NCBI RefSeq assembly: GCF_014199525.1
Contig: NZ_JACHNU010000009.1
Coordinates: 1 to 64,000, forward strand
Reading direction: 5' to 3'
Length of the DNA: 64,000 nucleotides
From: Conexibacter arvalis
Lineage (GTDB): Bacteria; Actinomycetota; Thermoleophilia; Solirubrobacterales; Solirubrobacteraceae
The notes under the pieces were generated by a model. It had not been told where the DNA came from. It worked only from the letters and a program-made list of their open reading frames with translations, and ran no database searches. The position numbers were made by a program, and so were the translations under genes. Positions 42,285 to 50,333 of this stretch are shown here, in pieces; position 1 is the first letter of the stretch, and each line of letters opens with the position of its first letter.

Positions 42285-43858
42285 GACGCCCCGCCCCCGG
42301 TCTGCGCCAGCTCGCCGACGGCGGCGCGCAGCTCCTCGTCGCCGACCTGGCAGCCGGGGCGGGCGGCGCCGGGGCCGTCGAGCAGCACGAACGGGACCGG
42401 CTGGCCGGTGCGCCGCTTCTTGTCGCGCGCGGTCGCGGCGACGACGGCGTCGAGATCGACCTCGGCCGGGTCGATCCAGACCGGCAGCCCCCTGGCGGCC
42501 AGCAGCGCGGCGACCTCGTCGCGCAGCTCGTCCTGGCCGGAGAGGCGCAGCGCGGCGAGCAGGCCGAGGCCGACCGCCTCGCCGTGGCGGTAGCGGGCGT
42601 AGCCGGTCACCGTCTCGATCGCGTGGCCGACGGTGTGGCCGAGGTTGAGCACCTGCCGCACGCCGCCGTCGCGCTCGTCCATCGCGACGACCGCGAGCTT
42701 CGTGCGGGCGCACTCGAAGATCGTGTCGGCGTCGGGGTCGGCGCCGGTGCGGACCCGCTCCCACAGGTGGCCGCCGGCGATCAGCGCCGTCTTGACGACC
42801 TCCGCGTAGCCGGCCGCCGCCTCCTCGCGCGGGAGCGTCGAGAGCGTGTCGACGTCGACGACGACCGCGCTCGGCTGGTGGTAGGCCCCGACGTAGTTCT
42901 TCGCGCTCGGGAGGTCGACGCCGGTCTTGCCGCCGTAGGCCGAGTCGACCTGGGCGACGAGCGTCGTCGGGATCTGGACGACCGGGACGCCGCGCTGGTA
43001 GGTCGCCGCGACGAAGCCGGCGAGGTCGCCGACGACGCCGCCGCCGAGCGCGACGAGGTGGTCGCTCTGCGTCATGCCGTGCTCGCCGAGCGCGATCCAC
43101 ACCTGCTCGGCGGTCTGCAACGACTTGTTCGTCTCGCCGGCCGGGATCTCGATCGTCGCGGCCAGCTCGCGGCCGAGGCGGTCGGCGTAGCGCGGGCCGA
43201 CCTGGTCGTCGGTCACGAGAAAGCCGTTGCCGCCCACCGGCGAGAGCGTCGCGCCGAGCAGGCCGCGGCCGACGAAGACGGGATAGTCGCCCGAGGCGCT
43301 CGTCGCCCACAGCAGGCGCGTGCCCGCCGGCGCGTCGGCGAGCGCGAGGATCGACGGCAGCGCCGCGTCGATGCGGTCCCTGCGGTCGGCCGGCAGGACG
43401 ACGTCGGCGGCGGCCATGTACATCGGCCGGCGGCGCAGGTAGAGCTCGCGGAACTCCTGCGGGTCGCGCGCGAGCGGGCGGCCGCGGCCGGCGGCCCGCT
43501 CCCACGCGACGTTGACGTCGACGTCGAGCAGGATCGTCGTGTGGCCTCTCAGCGCGTTGCGGATCCGCTCCGAGTGGAGCGCGCCGCCGCCGAGCGAGAA
43601 GACGCCGCCGCGGGCGGTCTCGAGCAGCTCGCCGACCAGCTCCTCCTCCAACGCGCGGAAGGCGGCCTCGCCCTGCTCGGCGAAGCAGCGGTCGATCGGC
43701 ATGCCGAGCCGCTCGGAGATGCGCGCGTCGGCGTCGACGACCTCGACGCCGAACCGTCTCGCGAGGCGGCGCGCGGCGGTCGTCTTGCCGGCGCCCATGA
43801 AGCCGACGAAGACGAGCGCCCGGTCGTCCGGGAGCACCGGCTTCGCGGCGTCGCTCAC
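42281..43858 (-). CDS. aroKB: Bifunctional shikimate kinase / 3-dehydroquinate synthase
   Basis: The 525-residue fusion has a shikimate kinase domain (about 1-165) with Walker A GFMGAGKTTAA, the DADARISERLG shikimate site and the SLGGGAL loop. A 3-dehydroquinate synthase domain follows (about 180-515) with GGGVVGDLAGFVAATYQRG, TTLVAQVDSAYGGKTG, the zinc-binding region with NLGHTVGHAIE and RHGEAVGLG. In most bacteria these are separate aroK and aroB genes in this order, so the fusion joins neighbours by loss of the aroK stop. The GTG start overlaps aroC by 4 bases. Steps 2 and 5 of the pathway would be on one chain. Confidence 0.95.
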   Translation of the reverse strand: MSDAAKPVLPDDRALVFVGFMGAGKTTAARRLARRFGVEVVDADARISERLGMPIDRCFAEQGEAAFRALEEELVGELLETARGGVFSLGGGALHSERIRNALRGHTTILLDVDVNVAWERAAGRGRPLARDPQEFRELYLRRRPMYMAAADVVLPADRRDRIDAALPSILALADAPAGTRLLWATSASGDYPVFVGRGLLGATLSPVGGNGFLVTDDQVGPRYADRLGRELAATIEIPAGETNKSLQTAEQVWIALGEHGMTQSDHLVALGGGVVGDLAGFVAATYQRGVPVVQIPTTLVAQVDSAYGGKTGVDLPSAKNYVGAYHQPSAVVVDVDTLSTLPREEAAAGYAEVVKTALIAGGHLWERVRTGADPDADTIFECARTKLAVVAMDERDGGVRQVLNLGHTVGHAIETVTGYARYRHGEAVGLGLLAALRLSGQDELRDEVAALLAARGLPVWIDPAEVDLDAVVAATARDKKRRTGQPVPFVLLDGPGAARPGCQVGDEELRAAVGELAQTGGGAS

Positions 43859-45021
43859 CGCGTCCACCCGATCCGCTGCTCGTAGGCGGCGACGGCCTCG
43901 CGCACGTCGTCGATGTGGTCGCCGCCGAACTTCCTGCGGTAGGCGTCGGCGAGCACGTGCGCGAGCATCGCCTCGCCGACGACGCCGGCCGCCGGGACGG
44001 TGCAGGAGTCGGTCCGCTCGCGCAGCGCCTGCGCCGGCTCCTTCGTGTCGATGTCGACCGAGCGCAGCGGCTTGGTCAGCGTCGGGATCGGCTTCATCGC
44101 GACCTTCACGACGACCGGCTCGCCGGTCGTCATGCCGCCCTCCAGGCCGCCGGCGCGGTTGGTCTCGCGGTAGTAGCCGCGCTGCTCGTCGAAGAAGATC
44201 TCGTCGTGGGCCTGGGAGCCGGGGACGGCGGCGACGTCGAAGCCGTCGCCGATGCCGACGCCCTTCATCGCCTGGATCGACATCATCGCCATCGCGATGC
44301 GGCCGTCGAGCCGCTCCTCCCACGAGACGTGCGAGCCGAGGCCCGGGTGGACGCCGAAGGCGATCACCTCGAAGATCCCGCCGAGCGACTCGTTGTTCTT
44401 GCGCAGGACGGTGATCTCCCTGACCATCGCTCTGGACGTTTCGTCGTCGAGGCAGCGGACCGGGCTGTCGTCGACGCCCTCGAAGTCCTCGACGGTGAGG
44501 GGCTTGTCGCGCGCGGGCGCCGTGATCGACGTGATGCGGGTGACGTGCGAGCGGATCTCGACGCCGACCGCTCTCAGGAACGCCTTCGCGAGCGCGCCGC
44601 CGGCGACGCGGGCGGCCGTCTCCCGCGCGGAGGCGCGCTCGAGGATGTCGCGCACGTCGCCGGTGCGGTACTTCCAGGTGCCAACGAGGTCGGCGTGGCC
44701 GGGGCGCGGGAGATGGACCTCGGGGATCTCTCTCTCGACCGGCCAGGGGTTCATCCGCTCCTCCCAGTTGCCGTAGTCCCTGTTGGGGACCTGGAGGGCG
44801 ACGGGGCCGCCGAGCGTGCGGCCGTGGCGGACGCCGGCGGTGACGTCGGCGCGGTCTCTCTCGATCTTCATGCGGCCGCCGCGGCCGAAGCCGAGCTGGC
44901 GGCGCGCCATGTCGCGGTTGATCGCGTCCTGCTCCAGCTCGAGGCCGGCGGGAAGCCCTTCGACGATGCAAGTGAGGCCGGGACCGTGCGACTCGCCGGC
45001 GGTGATGAGACGGAGACCCAT
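43855..45021 (-). CDS. aroC: Chorismate synthase
   Basis: The 388-residue FMN-dependent enzyme converts EPSP to chorismate, the end of the shikimate pathway. Signatures are TAGESHGPGL at the N-terminus, RQLGFGRGGRM, RPGHADLVGTWKYRTGDVRDILERASARET and the C-terminal VDIDTKEPAQALRERTDSC. Length is that of the actinobacterial form. It heads the aroC-aroKB-aroQ-pepQ operon. The 55-base gap to the flavoprotein gene upstream leaves little room for a promoter. Confidence 0.97.
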   Translation of the reverse strand: MGLRLITAGESHGPGLTCIVEGLPAGLELEQDAINRDMARRQLGFGRGGRMKIERDRADVTAGVRHGRTLGGPVALQVPNRDYGNWEERMNPWPVEREIPEVHLPRPGHADLVGTWKYRTGDVRDILERASARETAARVAGGALAKAFLRAVGVEIRSHVTRITSITAPARDKPLTVEDFEGVDDSPVRCLDDETSRAMVREITVLRKNNESLGGIFEVIAFGVHPGLGSHVSWEERLDGRIAMAMMSIQAMKGVGIGDGFDVAAVPGSQAHDEIFFDEQRGYYRETNRAGGLEGGMTTGEPVVVKVAMKPIPTLTKPLRSVDIDTKEPAQALRERTDSCTVPAAGVVGEAMLAHVLADAYRRKFGGDHIDDVREAVAAYEQRIGWTR

Positions 45022-45076
45022 AGGGCGTGAAGGTTAGATGGCTGACCGTGGCGGAGGCTTCGCCGCGAACCGCGGG

Positions 45077-46465
45077 TCAGATCCCCTTGCCGGGGTTGAA
45101 GAGGCCGTGCGGGTCGAGCGCCCGCTTGACGGCGTGGTTCAGCTCGGCCGCCTCCCCCAGCTCGCCGTCGAGGAAGCCGCGCTTCAGGAGGCCGACGCCG
45201 TGCTCGCCGGTGACCGTGCCGCCGAGGTCGAGCGCCAGCCTGACGAGCGCGGCGAAGGCCGCTCTGGCGCGGGCGACCGAGTCGGGGTCGCGGTGGTCGA
45301 AGACGATCGTCGGGTGCATGTTGCCGTCGCCGGCGTGGCCGAAGGTGCCGATCGTGACGCCGTGCTCGCCGGCGATCCGCTCGATCCCGTCGAGCAGCGC
45401 GGGAATCTGGCCGAGCGGGACGCCGACGTCGTCGAGCAGCGTCGCGCCCTGGTGCTCGAGCGCCGGGTAGGCGAGCCGGCGGGCGGCCATCAGCATCCGC
45501 CCCTCGGCCTCCTCGTCGGTCGTCAGCGCGAGCGTCGCGCCGGCCTCCTCGCACCATCTCGCCATCTCGTCGACCGCTCTCAGCGCGGCGGCGCCGCCGA
45601 GGTCGGAGCGGGCGAACAACAGCGCGGCGACGGTGTCGTCGAGCTCCTGCGGCGCCATCCGCTCGACGGCCTGGATCGTGGTGCGGTCCATCAGCTCCAG
45701 CACCGACGGGGTCGCGTTGCGGCTGATCTTCGCGATCGCCGCGCCGGCGGAGCCGAGCGTCGGGAAGCTGGCGGCGAGGGTGGCGGAGGAGCGCGGCGGC
45801 GGGATCAGCCGCACCGTCGCCTGCGTCACGATCCCGAGCGTCCCCTCCGAGCCGCAGAAGAGCGACGCGAGGTCGTAGCCGGCGACGCCCTTGCGGGCGC
45901 GGCGGCCGACGCGAACGGCGCGCCCGTCGGCGAGCACGACCTCCAGGCCGAGCAGCGCGTCGCGCGTGACGCCGTACTTGACGCAGCAGAGGCCGCCGGC
46001 GTTGGTGGCGATGTTGCCGCCGATCGTGGAGAACTCGTAGCTGGCGGGATCGGGGGCGTAGAAGAGGCCCTCGCGCTCGGCCGCCTCGCGCAGGTTCAGG
46101 TTGACCAGGCCCGGCTGGACGGTCGCCAGCAGCGATGCGCCGTCGAGCTCGACGACGTCGGTCATCCGCTCCAGCGAGACGACGAGGCAGCCGTCGATCG
46201 CGTTGGCGCCGCCGGAGAGCCCCGAGCCGGCGCCGCGCGGGACGACCGGCACCTGATGGCGGGCGGCGGCGCGGACCGCCGCCTGGACCTCCTCCGTCGT
46301 GCGCGGCCGGACGACCGCGGCCGGCATCCCGGCCGGCACGAGCGCCGGCGCCGCCTGGTCGCGCCGGTAGGAGGCCAGCACCTCCGGATCGGTCACGAGG
46401 TCGCCCGCGGGCGGTCCGCTCGCGAGGTCGTCGAGCAGGCGGTCGGCGGCGGTGGCGGCGGTCAT
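45077..46465 (-). CDS. FAD-linked oxidase, GlcD/D-lactate dehydrogenase type
   Basis: The 462-residue flavoprotein of the VAO/PCMH family has the N-terminal FAD-binding domain (PRGAGSGLSGGANA, STIGGNIATNAGGLCC) and the C-terminal domain ending in FGHAGDGNMHPT, TVTGEHGVG and a final FNPGKGI. It would oxidise a 2-hydroxyacid such as glycolate or D-lactate. The glcE and glcF partners are absent, so it either acts alone or with an unlinked partner. It directly follows the GntR regulator gene (4-base overlap), which very likely controls it. Confidence 0.92.
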   Translation of the reverse strand: MTAATAADRLLDDLASGPPAGDLVTDPEVLASYRRDQAAPALVPAGMPAAVVRPRTTEEVQAAVRAAARHQVPVVPRGAGSGLSGGANAIDGCLVVSLERMTDVVELDGASLLATVQPGLVNLNLREAAEREGLFYAPDPASYEFSTIGGNIATNAGGLCCVKYGVTRDALLGLEVVLADGRAVRVGRRARKGVAGYDLASLFCGSEGTLGIVTQATVRLIPPPRSSATLAASFPTLGSAGAAIAKISRNATPSVLELMDRTTIQAVERMAPQELDDTVAALLFARSDLGGAAALRAVDEMARWCEEAGATLALTTDEEAEGRMLMAARRLAYPALEHQGATLLDDVGVPLGQIPALLDGIERIAGEHGVTIGTFGHAGDGNMHPTIVFDHRDPDSVARARAAFAALVRLALDLGGTVTGEHGVGLLKRGFLDGELGEAAELNHAVKRALDPHGLFNPGKGI

Positions 46466-47334
46466 GCGTTCCTCTCTCCTGCGGGCGCCGCCTGCCCGGC
46501 GGCGGCGTCGGTCGTGTCGTGGGGCGCGGCGGGGGTGGTGGCGTGCGGCGCGGCGGCGGCCGGGCGGGCGGCGGCGGCCGGGCGGGCGGCGGCGGCCGGG
46601 CGGGCGGCGGCGGCCGGGCGGGCGGCGGCGCGGTAGAAGCCCATCACGTGGTCGCGCACGAGCAGCTCGGCGTCGCGGGCGTCGCCGGCCTCGACGGCGG
46701 CGAGGATCGCCTCGTGCTGGCGGACCAGCCTCGCGGCGGCACGCGCGGGCGCCGGCTGCGCGGCGAGCGCGTCGCGCAGGTGCGACGAGATCGAGTCGCG
46801 GACGGCGAGCATCACGAGCTGCAGCGCCTCGTTGCCCGAGGCGGCGACGAGCGCGACGTGGAAGCGCACGTCGGCCTGCTCGAAGGCGGTGGCGTCGCCG
46901 ACCGCGGCGCGCATCTGCTCGATCGCCTCGCGGGCGTCGGCGAGGTGGCCGGCGGGGCGTGTGCGCGTCGCGGCGGCGGCGACGGCGGCGGACTCGAGCG
47001 CGCAGCGCAGCTCGACGAGGTCGCCGAGCGGGACGCGGCCGAGCCGCAGCAGGTGGACGAGGCTCTCGCGCACCGGGCCGGTGCCGAGCTGCTCGGCCGC
47101 CGGGACCCGCAGCGGCGCGGTCGGGGCGGTCGCCACGGCGAGCCCCTGCGCCTGCAGCGCGCGCAGCGCTTCTCGGACGGTCGTGCGGCTGACGCCGAAC
47201 TGGGCGCAGAGCTCGCGCTCGGTCGGCAGCTCGTCGCCCGGCCGCAGCCTCCCGTCCAGGATCGCGTCGCGCAGCTGCTGCGCGACCTGCTCATACGCGG
47301 GATTGCGCACGACCGTCGTCGCCTGGAATGCCAT
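46462..47334 (-). CDS. GntR/FadR-family regulator with repeat tail
   Basis: The 290-residue regulator has an N-terminal winged helix (about 12-75; PTERELCAQFGVSRTTVREALRAL) and a C-terminal FadR-type FCD helical domain (about 95-235). The domain has the metal-binding pattern with the histidines in DVRFHVALV and VRQHEAILAAV. Such regulators respond to small carboxylates like lactate or glycolate, which fits the oxidase gene overlapping it. After the FCD domain there is an Ala/Pro/Arg low-complexity tail of about 50 residues that includes four identical six-residue units encoded by a perfect 18-base tandem repeat. The tail has no known role and may be population-variable. Confidence 0.92.
   Translation of the reverse strand: MAFQATTVVRNPAYEQVAQQLRDAILDGRLRPGDELPTERELCAQFGVSRTTVREALRALQAQGLAVATAPTAPLRVPAAEQLGTGPVRESLVHLLRLGRVPLGDLVELRCALESAAVAAAATRTRPAGHLADAREAIEQMRAAVGDATAFEQADVRFHVALVAASGNEALQLVMLAVRDSISSHLRDALAAQPAPARAAARLVRQHEAILAAVEAGDARDAELLVRDHVMGFYRAAARPAAAARPAAAARPAAAARPAAAAPHATTPAAPHDTTDAAAGQAAPAGERNA
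46551..46622. repeat. Four perfect copies of an 18-base tandem repeat
   Basis: The unit CGGCGGCGGCCGGGCGGG occurs four times without interruption inside the 3' part of the gntR gene and encodes (on the minus strand) repeats of Pro, Ala-rich and Arg. Copies are identical, so recent slippage expansion is likely. The unit length is a multiple of three, so copy changes would not shift the frame. Confidence 0.9.
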
Positions 47335-47357
47335 GGCCGCACCCTACCTGGTGGACT

Positions 47358-47370
47358 GCTGGTCTGACAA
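47358..47370. promoter_or_regulatory. Possible FadR-type operator before gntR
   Basis: TGGTCTGACA lies about 26 bases upstream of the gntR start and resembles the TGGTnnnACCA-like sites of FadR-subfamily regulators. One arm is imperfect. Position and neighbour type suggest autoregulation of gntR and the flavoprotein gene. Confidence 0.35.
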
Positions 47371-47446
47371 GCAGGCAAGGGAATGTGGCCGCTCGCTGCG
47401 CGGCACGCGTCAGCGGTGCCGGCTTCGCACGACCAGGGACCTGCGG

Positions 47447-48034
47447 CTAGCCGAGGTACCAGTCGAGCACCGGCTGGCCGGCGAGCAGGGCGGCGACGGC
47501 GCCGACGGCGAGGAAGGGACCGAACGGGAAGGTCGTGCGCCGGCCGGCGGCGAGGCCGTCGCGGGCGATCACGGCGACGCCGAACAGCGCGGCCGCGACG
47601 AACGCCAGCAGGAGCGCGACGGCGACGGTCGGGCCGAGGCAGAGGCCGATCAGCCCGGCCAGCTTCACATCCCCCATCCCCATGCCGTCGGGACGGGCGA
47701 CCGCGGCGAGCAGCAGGAGCCCGCCGGCCGCGGCGCCGGCGGCGAGCTGCGCCGGGAGCGCGGCGGGATCGGTCGCGAGGCCGATCGCGACGGCGGCGAT
47801 CGCACCGGGGCCGGTCAGCCGGTTGGGGATGACGCGGCGCTCGACGTCGATCAGCGCGATCGGCACCAGGAGCGCGACGAGCAGGACCCCGAGCAGCGCG
47901 CTGCGCAGATCGTCGGCGAACAGCGGCGACAGCGCCGCCGCGGCGACGCCGCCGAGCAGCGCGCCGGCCGCGAGCCGGGCGGGGCCGCGGCGAGACGGGG
48001 GACGAAGCCGGCCTGAAGAGCGACGATGCGCCAT
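47447..48034 (-). CDS. Prepilin peptidase (A24 family), short form
   Basis: The 195-residue membrane protein has the two catalytic aspartates of type IV prepilin peptidases: D63 in ALIDVERRVIPN and D123 in GMGMGDVKLAG. About five to six membrane segments surround them. It lacks the N-terminal cysteine-rich methyltransferase domain of PilD, like TadV/CpaA or archaeal forms. No pilin, ATPase or secretion gene lies nearby, so its substrates must be encoded elsewhere. ATG 48034 was taken; a basic tail of about 20 residues precedes the first segment. Confidence 0.88.
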   Translation of the reverse strand: MAHRRSSGRLRPPSRRGPARLAAGALLGGVAAAALSPLFADDLRSALLGVLLVALLVPIALIDVERRVIPNRLTGPGAIAAVAIGLATDPAALPAQLAAGAAAGGLLLLAAVARPDGMGMGDVKLAGLIGLCLGPTVAVALLLAFVAAALFGVAVIARDGLAAGRRTTFPFGPFLAVGAVAALLAGQPVLDWYLG

Positions 48035-48130
48035 CGCCCGGCTGATCGGCCGCAGCCGCGCGCAATTGAGCCCCACGCAGCGGTGTCGCTGCGCCGCGTG
48101 CTGCGCGCCGCTCCGGCGGCGCTCGGCTTC

Positions 48131-48171
48131 GAGCCTGCGCGATCGCGAGCCTGGGCGGGCTCCCGAGCCTG
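48131..48171. repeat. Triplicated GAGCCTG in an intergenic region
   Basis: GAGCCTG occurs at 48131, 48147 and 48165 in the 164-base gap between the prepilin peptidase start and the glutamate dehydrogenase stop. A small stem (GCAGCG-GTGT-CGCTGC) lies just before it. I see no gene in the gap. The repeats could be a regulator site for the peptidase gene or chance. Confidence 0.3.
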
Positions 48172-48198
48172 AACCTCCGAACGCGGCGACCGCTGTCG

Positions 48199-49503
48199 CT
48201 ACGGGTGCAACCCGCGGCTGAGGCCGGCTCGCGCGACGTGCTCGACGGCGGAGGCGACCGCAGCCGTGCGCAGGTCGCAGCACAGCCGCTCGGCTGCGGC
48301 GATCACCTCCGCGGTCGCCGTTCGCAGCTGCTCGCGCAGACGACGCCGCAGCTCGTCGGGATCCCACGAGTAGTGCTGCTGGCCCATCACCCACTCGAAG
48401 TAGCTCGCCGCCACGCCGCCCGCGTTGGCGAGCACGTCGGGGACGACCTCGATGCCGCGCTCGGCGAGAATCGCGTCGGCCTCGGCCGTGGTCGGCCCGT
48501 TCGCCGCCTCGACCACGATCCGACACGCAAGCCGCTCCGCGTTGCCGGCGACGATCTGGCGCTCGACCGCCGCCGGCACGAGCACGTCGCACGGCAACTC
48601 GAGCACCGCGTCGCGAGCGACGGGATCGGCGTGCGGGAAGCCGTCGACGCCGCCGTGCGCAGCCTTCCAACGGAGCACCGCGCGGACGTCGATCCCCGTG
48701 GCGCGCGCGAGGCCGCCGTCGACGTCGCTGACGCCGACGACGAGCGCGCCCAGCTCGGCGAGCCGCTGCGCCGCGACCGCGCCGACGTTCCCCAGCCCCT
48801 GGACGACGACGCGACAGCCGCTGAGCGGCTCGCCGCGCCGCTCCAGCAGCGCATCGATCACGTCGACGACGCCGAGGCCCGTCGCGGCGTGACGCGCCGC
48901 GGTCCCGCCCAGCTCGACCGGCTTGCCGGTCACGACCGACGGCACCGGGCGCCCCAGCCGCTGGGAGATCGTGTCCATGAACCACCCCATCTCGCGCGCG
49001 CCGGTGCCGACGTCGGGCGCCGGCACGTCGGTGTCCGGGCCGACCAGCGGCGCCAGCTCGGTGGCGTAGCGGCGCGTCACGCGCTCCAGCTCGGCGACCG
49101 AGAGCGCGCTCGGATCGCAACGGACGCCGCCCTTCGCGCCGCCGTACGGCAGCCGCAGCAGCGCGCACTTCCACGTCATCGACATCGCCAGCGCCGCGCA
49201 CTCGCCGAGCGAGACGTGCGGCGCATAGCGGAAGCCGCCCTTCGTCGGCCCCATCGTGAGCGTGTGCTGGACGCGGTAGCCGGTGAACGAGCGGACGATG
49301 CCGTCGTCCATCCGCACGCCGAAGTTGACCGTCAGCGACCGCCGCGGCTCCCGCAGCCGGACCCGGCTCTCGTCGTCGAGGCCCAGCGCGTCGGCGGCGC
49401 GGCCGAACTGCTGCAGCGCGTCGGCGTAGAGCGGCGAGCGCCACTCGCCGCCCTCGGCCACCAGCTCCGCGCCGGCGTCACGACCCGCCGTCGCCGTCGT
49501 CAC
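48199..49503 (-). CDS. Glutamate dehydrogenase family protein
   Basis: The 434-residue enzyme belongs to the Glu/Leu/Phe/Val dehydrogenase family. Substrate-domain motifs are MGPTKGGFRYAP, the catalytic-lysine segment LPYGGAKGGVR and PAPDVGTGAREMGW. The NAD(P) domain has VVVQGLGNVGAVAA and EAANGPTT, and the C-terminus has SYFEWVMGQQ, all as in hexameric NAD-type GDHs such as RocG. It interconverts glutamate with 2-oxoglutarate and ammonia. GTG 49503 overlaps the upstream isomerase by 4 bases. As last gene of an operon with an aminotransferase it could recycle the glutamate that transamination produces, releasing ammonia. Confidence 0.92.
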   Translation of the reverse strand: MTTATAGRDAGAELVAEGGEWRSPLYADALQQFGRAADALGLDDESRVRLREPRRSLTVNFGVRMDDGIVRSFTGYRVQHTLTMGPTKGGFRYAPHVSLGECAALAMSMTWKCALLRLPYGGAKGGVRCDPSALSVAELERVTRRYATELAPLVGPDTDVPAPDVGTGAREMGWFMDTISQRLGRPVPSVVTGKPVELGGTAARHAATGLGVVDVIDALLERRGEPLSGCRVVVQGLGNVGAVAAQRLAELGALVVGVSDVDGGLARATGIDVRAVLRWKAAHGGVDGFPHADPVARDAVLELPCDVLVPAAVERQIVAGNAERLACRIVVEAANGPTTAEADAILAERGIEVVPDVLANAGGVAASYFEWVMGQQHYSWDPDELRRRLREQLRTATAEVIAAAERLCCDLRTAAVASAVEHVARAGLSRGLHP

Positions 49504-50333
49504 CCCAGCTCCCCGGAGAGAAGCGCGGCGCGCGTCGCGGCGGTTGCGCCAAGGATGTCCATGCGGTCGCAGTTCCACTTCGCCATCGGCACGTACTCGA
49601 CGCACAGCGGCCCCTCGTACCCGGCCGCCTCCAGCGCCGCGAGCAGCCCGGCGAGGTCGCCCTCGTCGCGCTCCCAGGCGACCTGCAGGTCGCCCGGACG
49701 AGACGCGCGCAGGTGGACGTGCCCGGCGAGCGGCGCCAGCGGCGTGATCCGCTGCGGCGCGATCGCCTGCATCGTGAAGTGGGTCGGGTCGAGCGACAGC
49801 GCCAGCCCCGGCACCTCGGCGACGATCCGCGCGGCCAGCTCCGGCGTCGAGACCAGCGAGCCGATGTGCGCCTCGATCCGCGTCTGAACGCCCTCCGCGC
49901 GGGCGGCGTCGACCCGCCACCGCAGCTCCTCGACCGCTCGCTCCCAGCCGGCGGCCGGATCGGCGTGGTCGGGGACGCCCGGCAGAACCGTCAAGCCCGG
50001 CGCGCCCAGCTCGCGCGCCGCTCGCGCGGCGCCCGCGAAGGCGACGCGATGGGCCGCCCGCAGTGCGGCATCGACGTGGTTGATCGCGCTCGCCGCGAAG
50101 TCGTCGCCGCCGACGACGAAGAAGAGGTCGGCGACGCGCAGGTTCGACGCGGAGACCGCCGCGCGCATCCGCGCGACCACCGCGTCCTCCGGCGCCGCGG
50201 GCGGGAGCGGCACGACCAGCTCCAGGTCGACCTGCGCGAAGCCGAGCAGCCGGATCAGCTCCAGCCGTCCCTCCAGTTCCAGCGCCGGGAAAGCGAAGTC
50301 CGGGCAGGAGAGCCGTCTTGCGTCAACCGGCAT
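49500..50333 (-). CDS. Sugar phosphate isomerase/epimerase-like TIM-barrel protein
   Basis: The 277-residue protein fits the xylose isomerase-like TIM-barrel (AP endonuclease family 2). Likely metal ligands are Glu in RIEAHIGSL, Asp and His in LDPTHFTMQ, His in HVHLRAS and Glu in LCVEYVP. Members epimerise, isomerise or dehydrate sugars and polyols (for example inosose dehydratase). The substrate is unknown. It overlaps the Gfo/Idh/MocA gene by 11 bases and the glutamate dehydrogenase gene by 4. Confidence 0.82.
   Translation of the reverse strand: MPVDARRLSCPDFAFPALELEGRLELIRLLGFAQVDLELVVPLPPAAPEDAVVARMRAAVSASNLRVADLFFVVGGDDFAASAINHVDAALRAAHRVAFAGAARAARELGAPGLTVLPGVPDHADPAAGWERAVEELRWRVDAARAEGVQTRIEAHIGSLVSTPELAARIVAEVPGLALSLDPTHFTMQAIAPQRITPLAPLAGHVHLRASRPGDLQVAWERDEGDLAGLLAALEAAGYEGPLCVEYVPMAKWNCDRMDILGATAATRAALLSGELG

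Noticed and set aside
46551-46622. Regular 18-base repeats as a possible CRISPR array
   Set aside because: The units are directly adjacent with no spacers and lie in frame inside gntR.
48035-48198. A possible small gene or RNA between the prepilin peptidase and glutamate dehydrogenase genes
   Set aside because: I found no frame with a credible start and no recognisable RNA structure beyond a 6-base stem.
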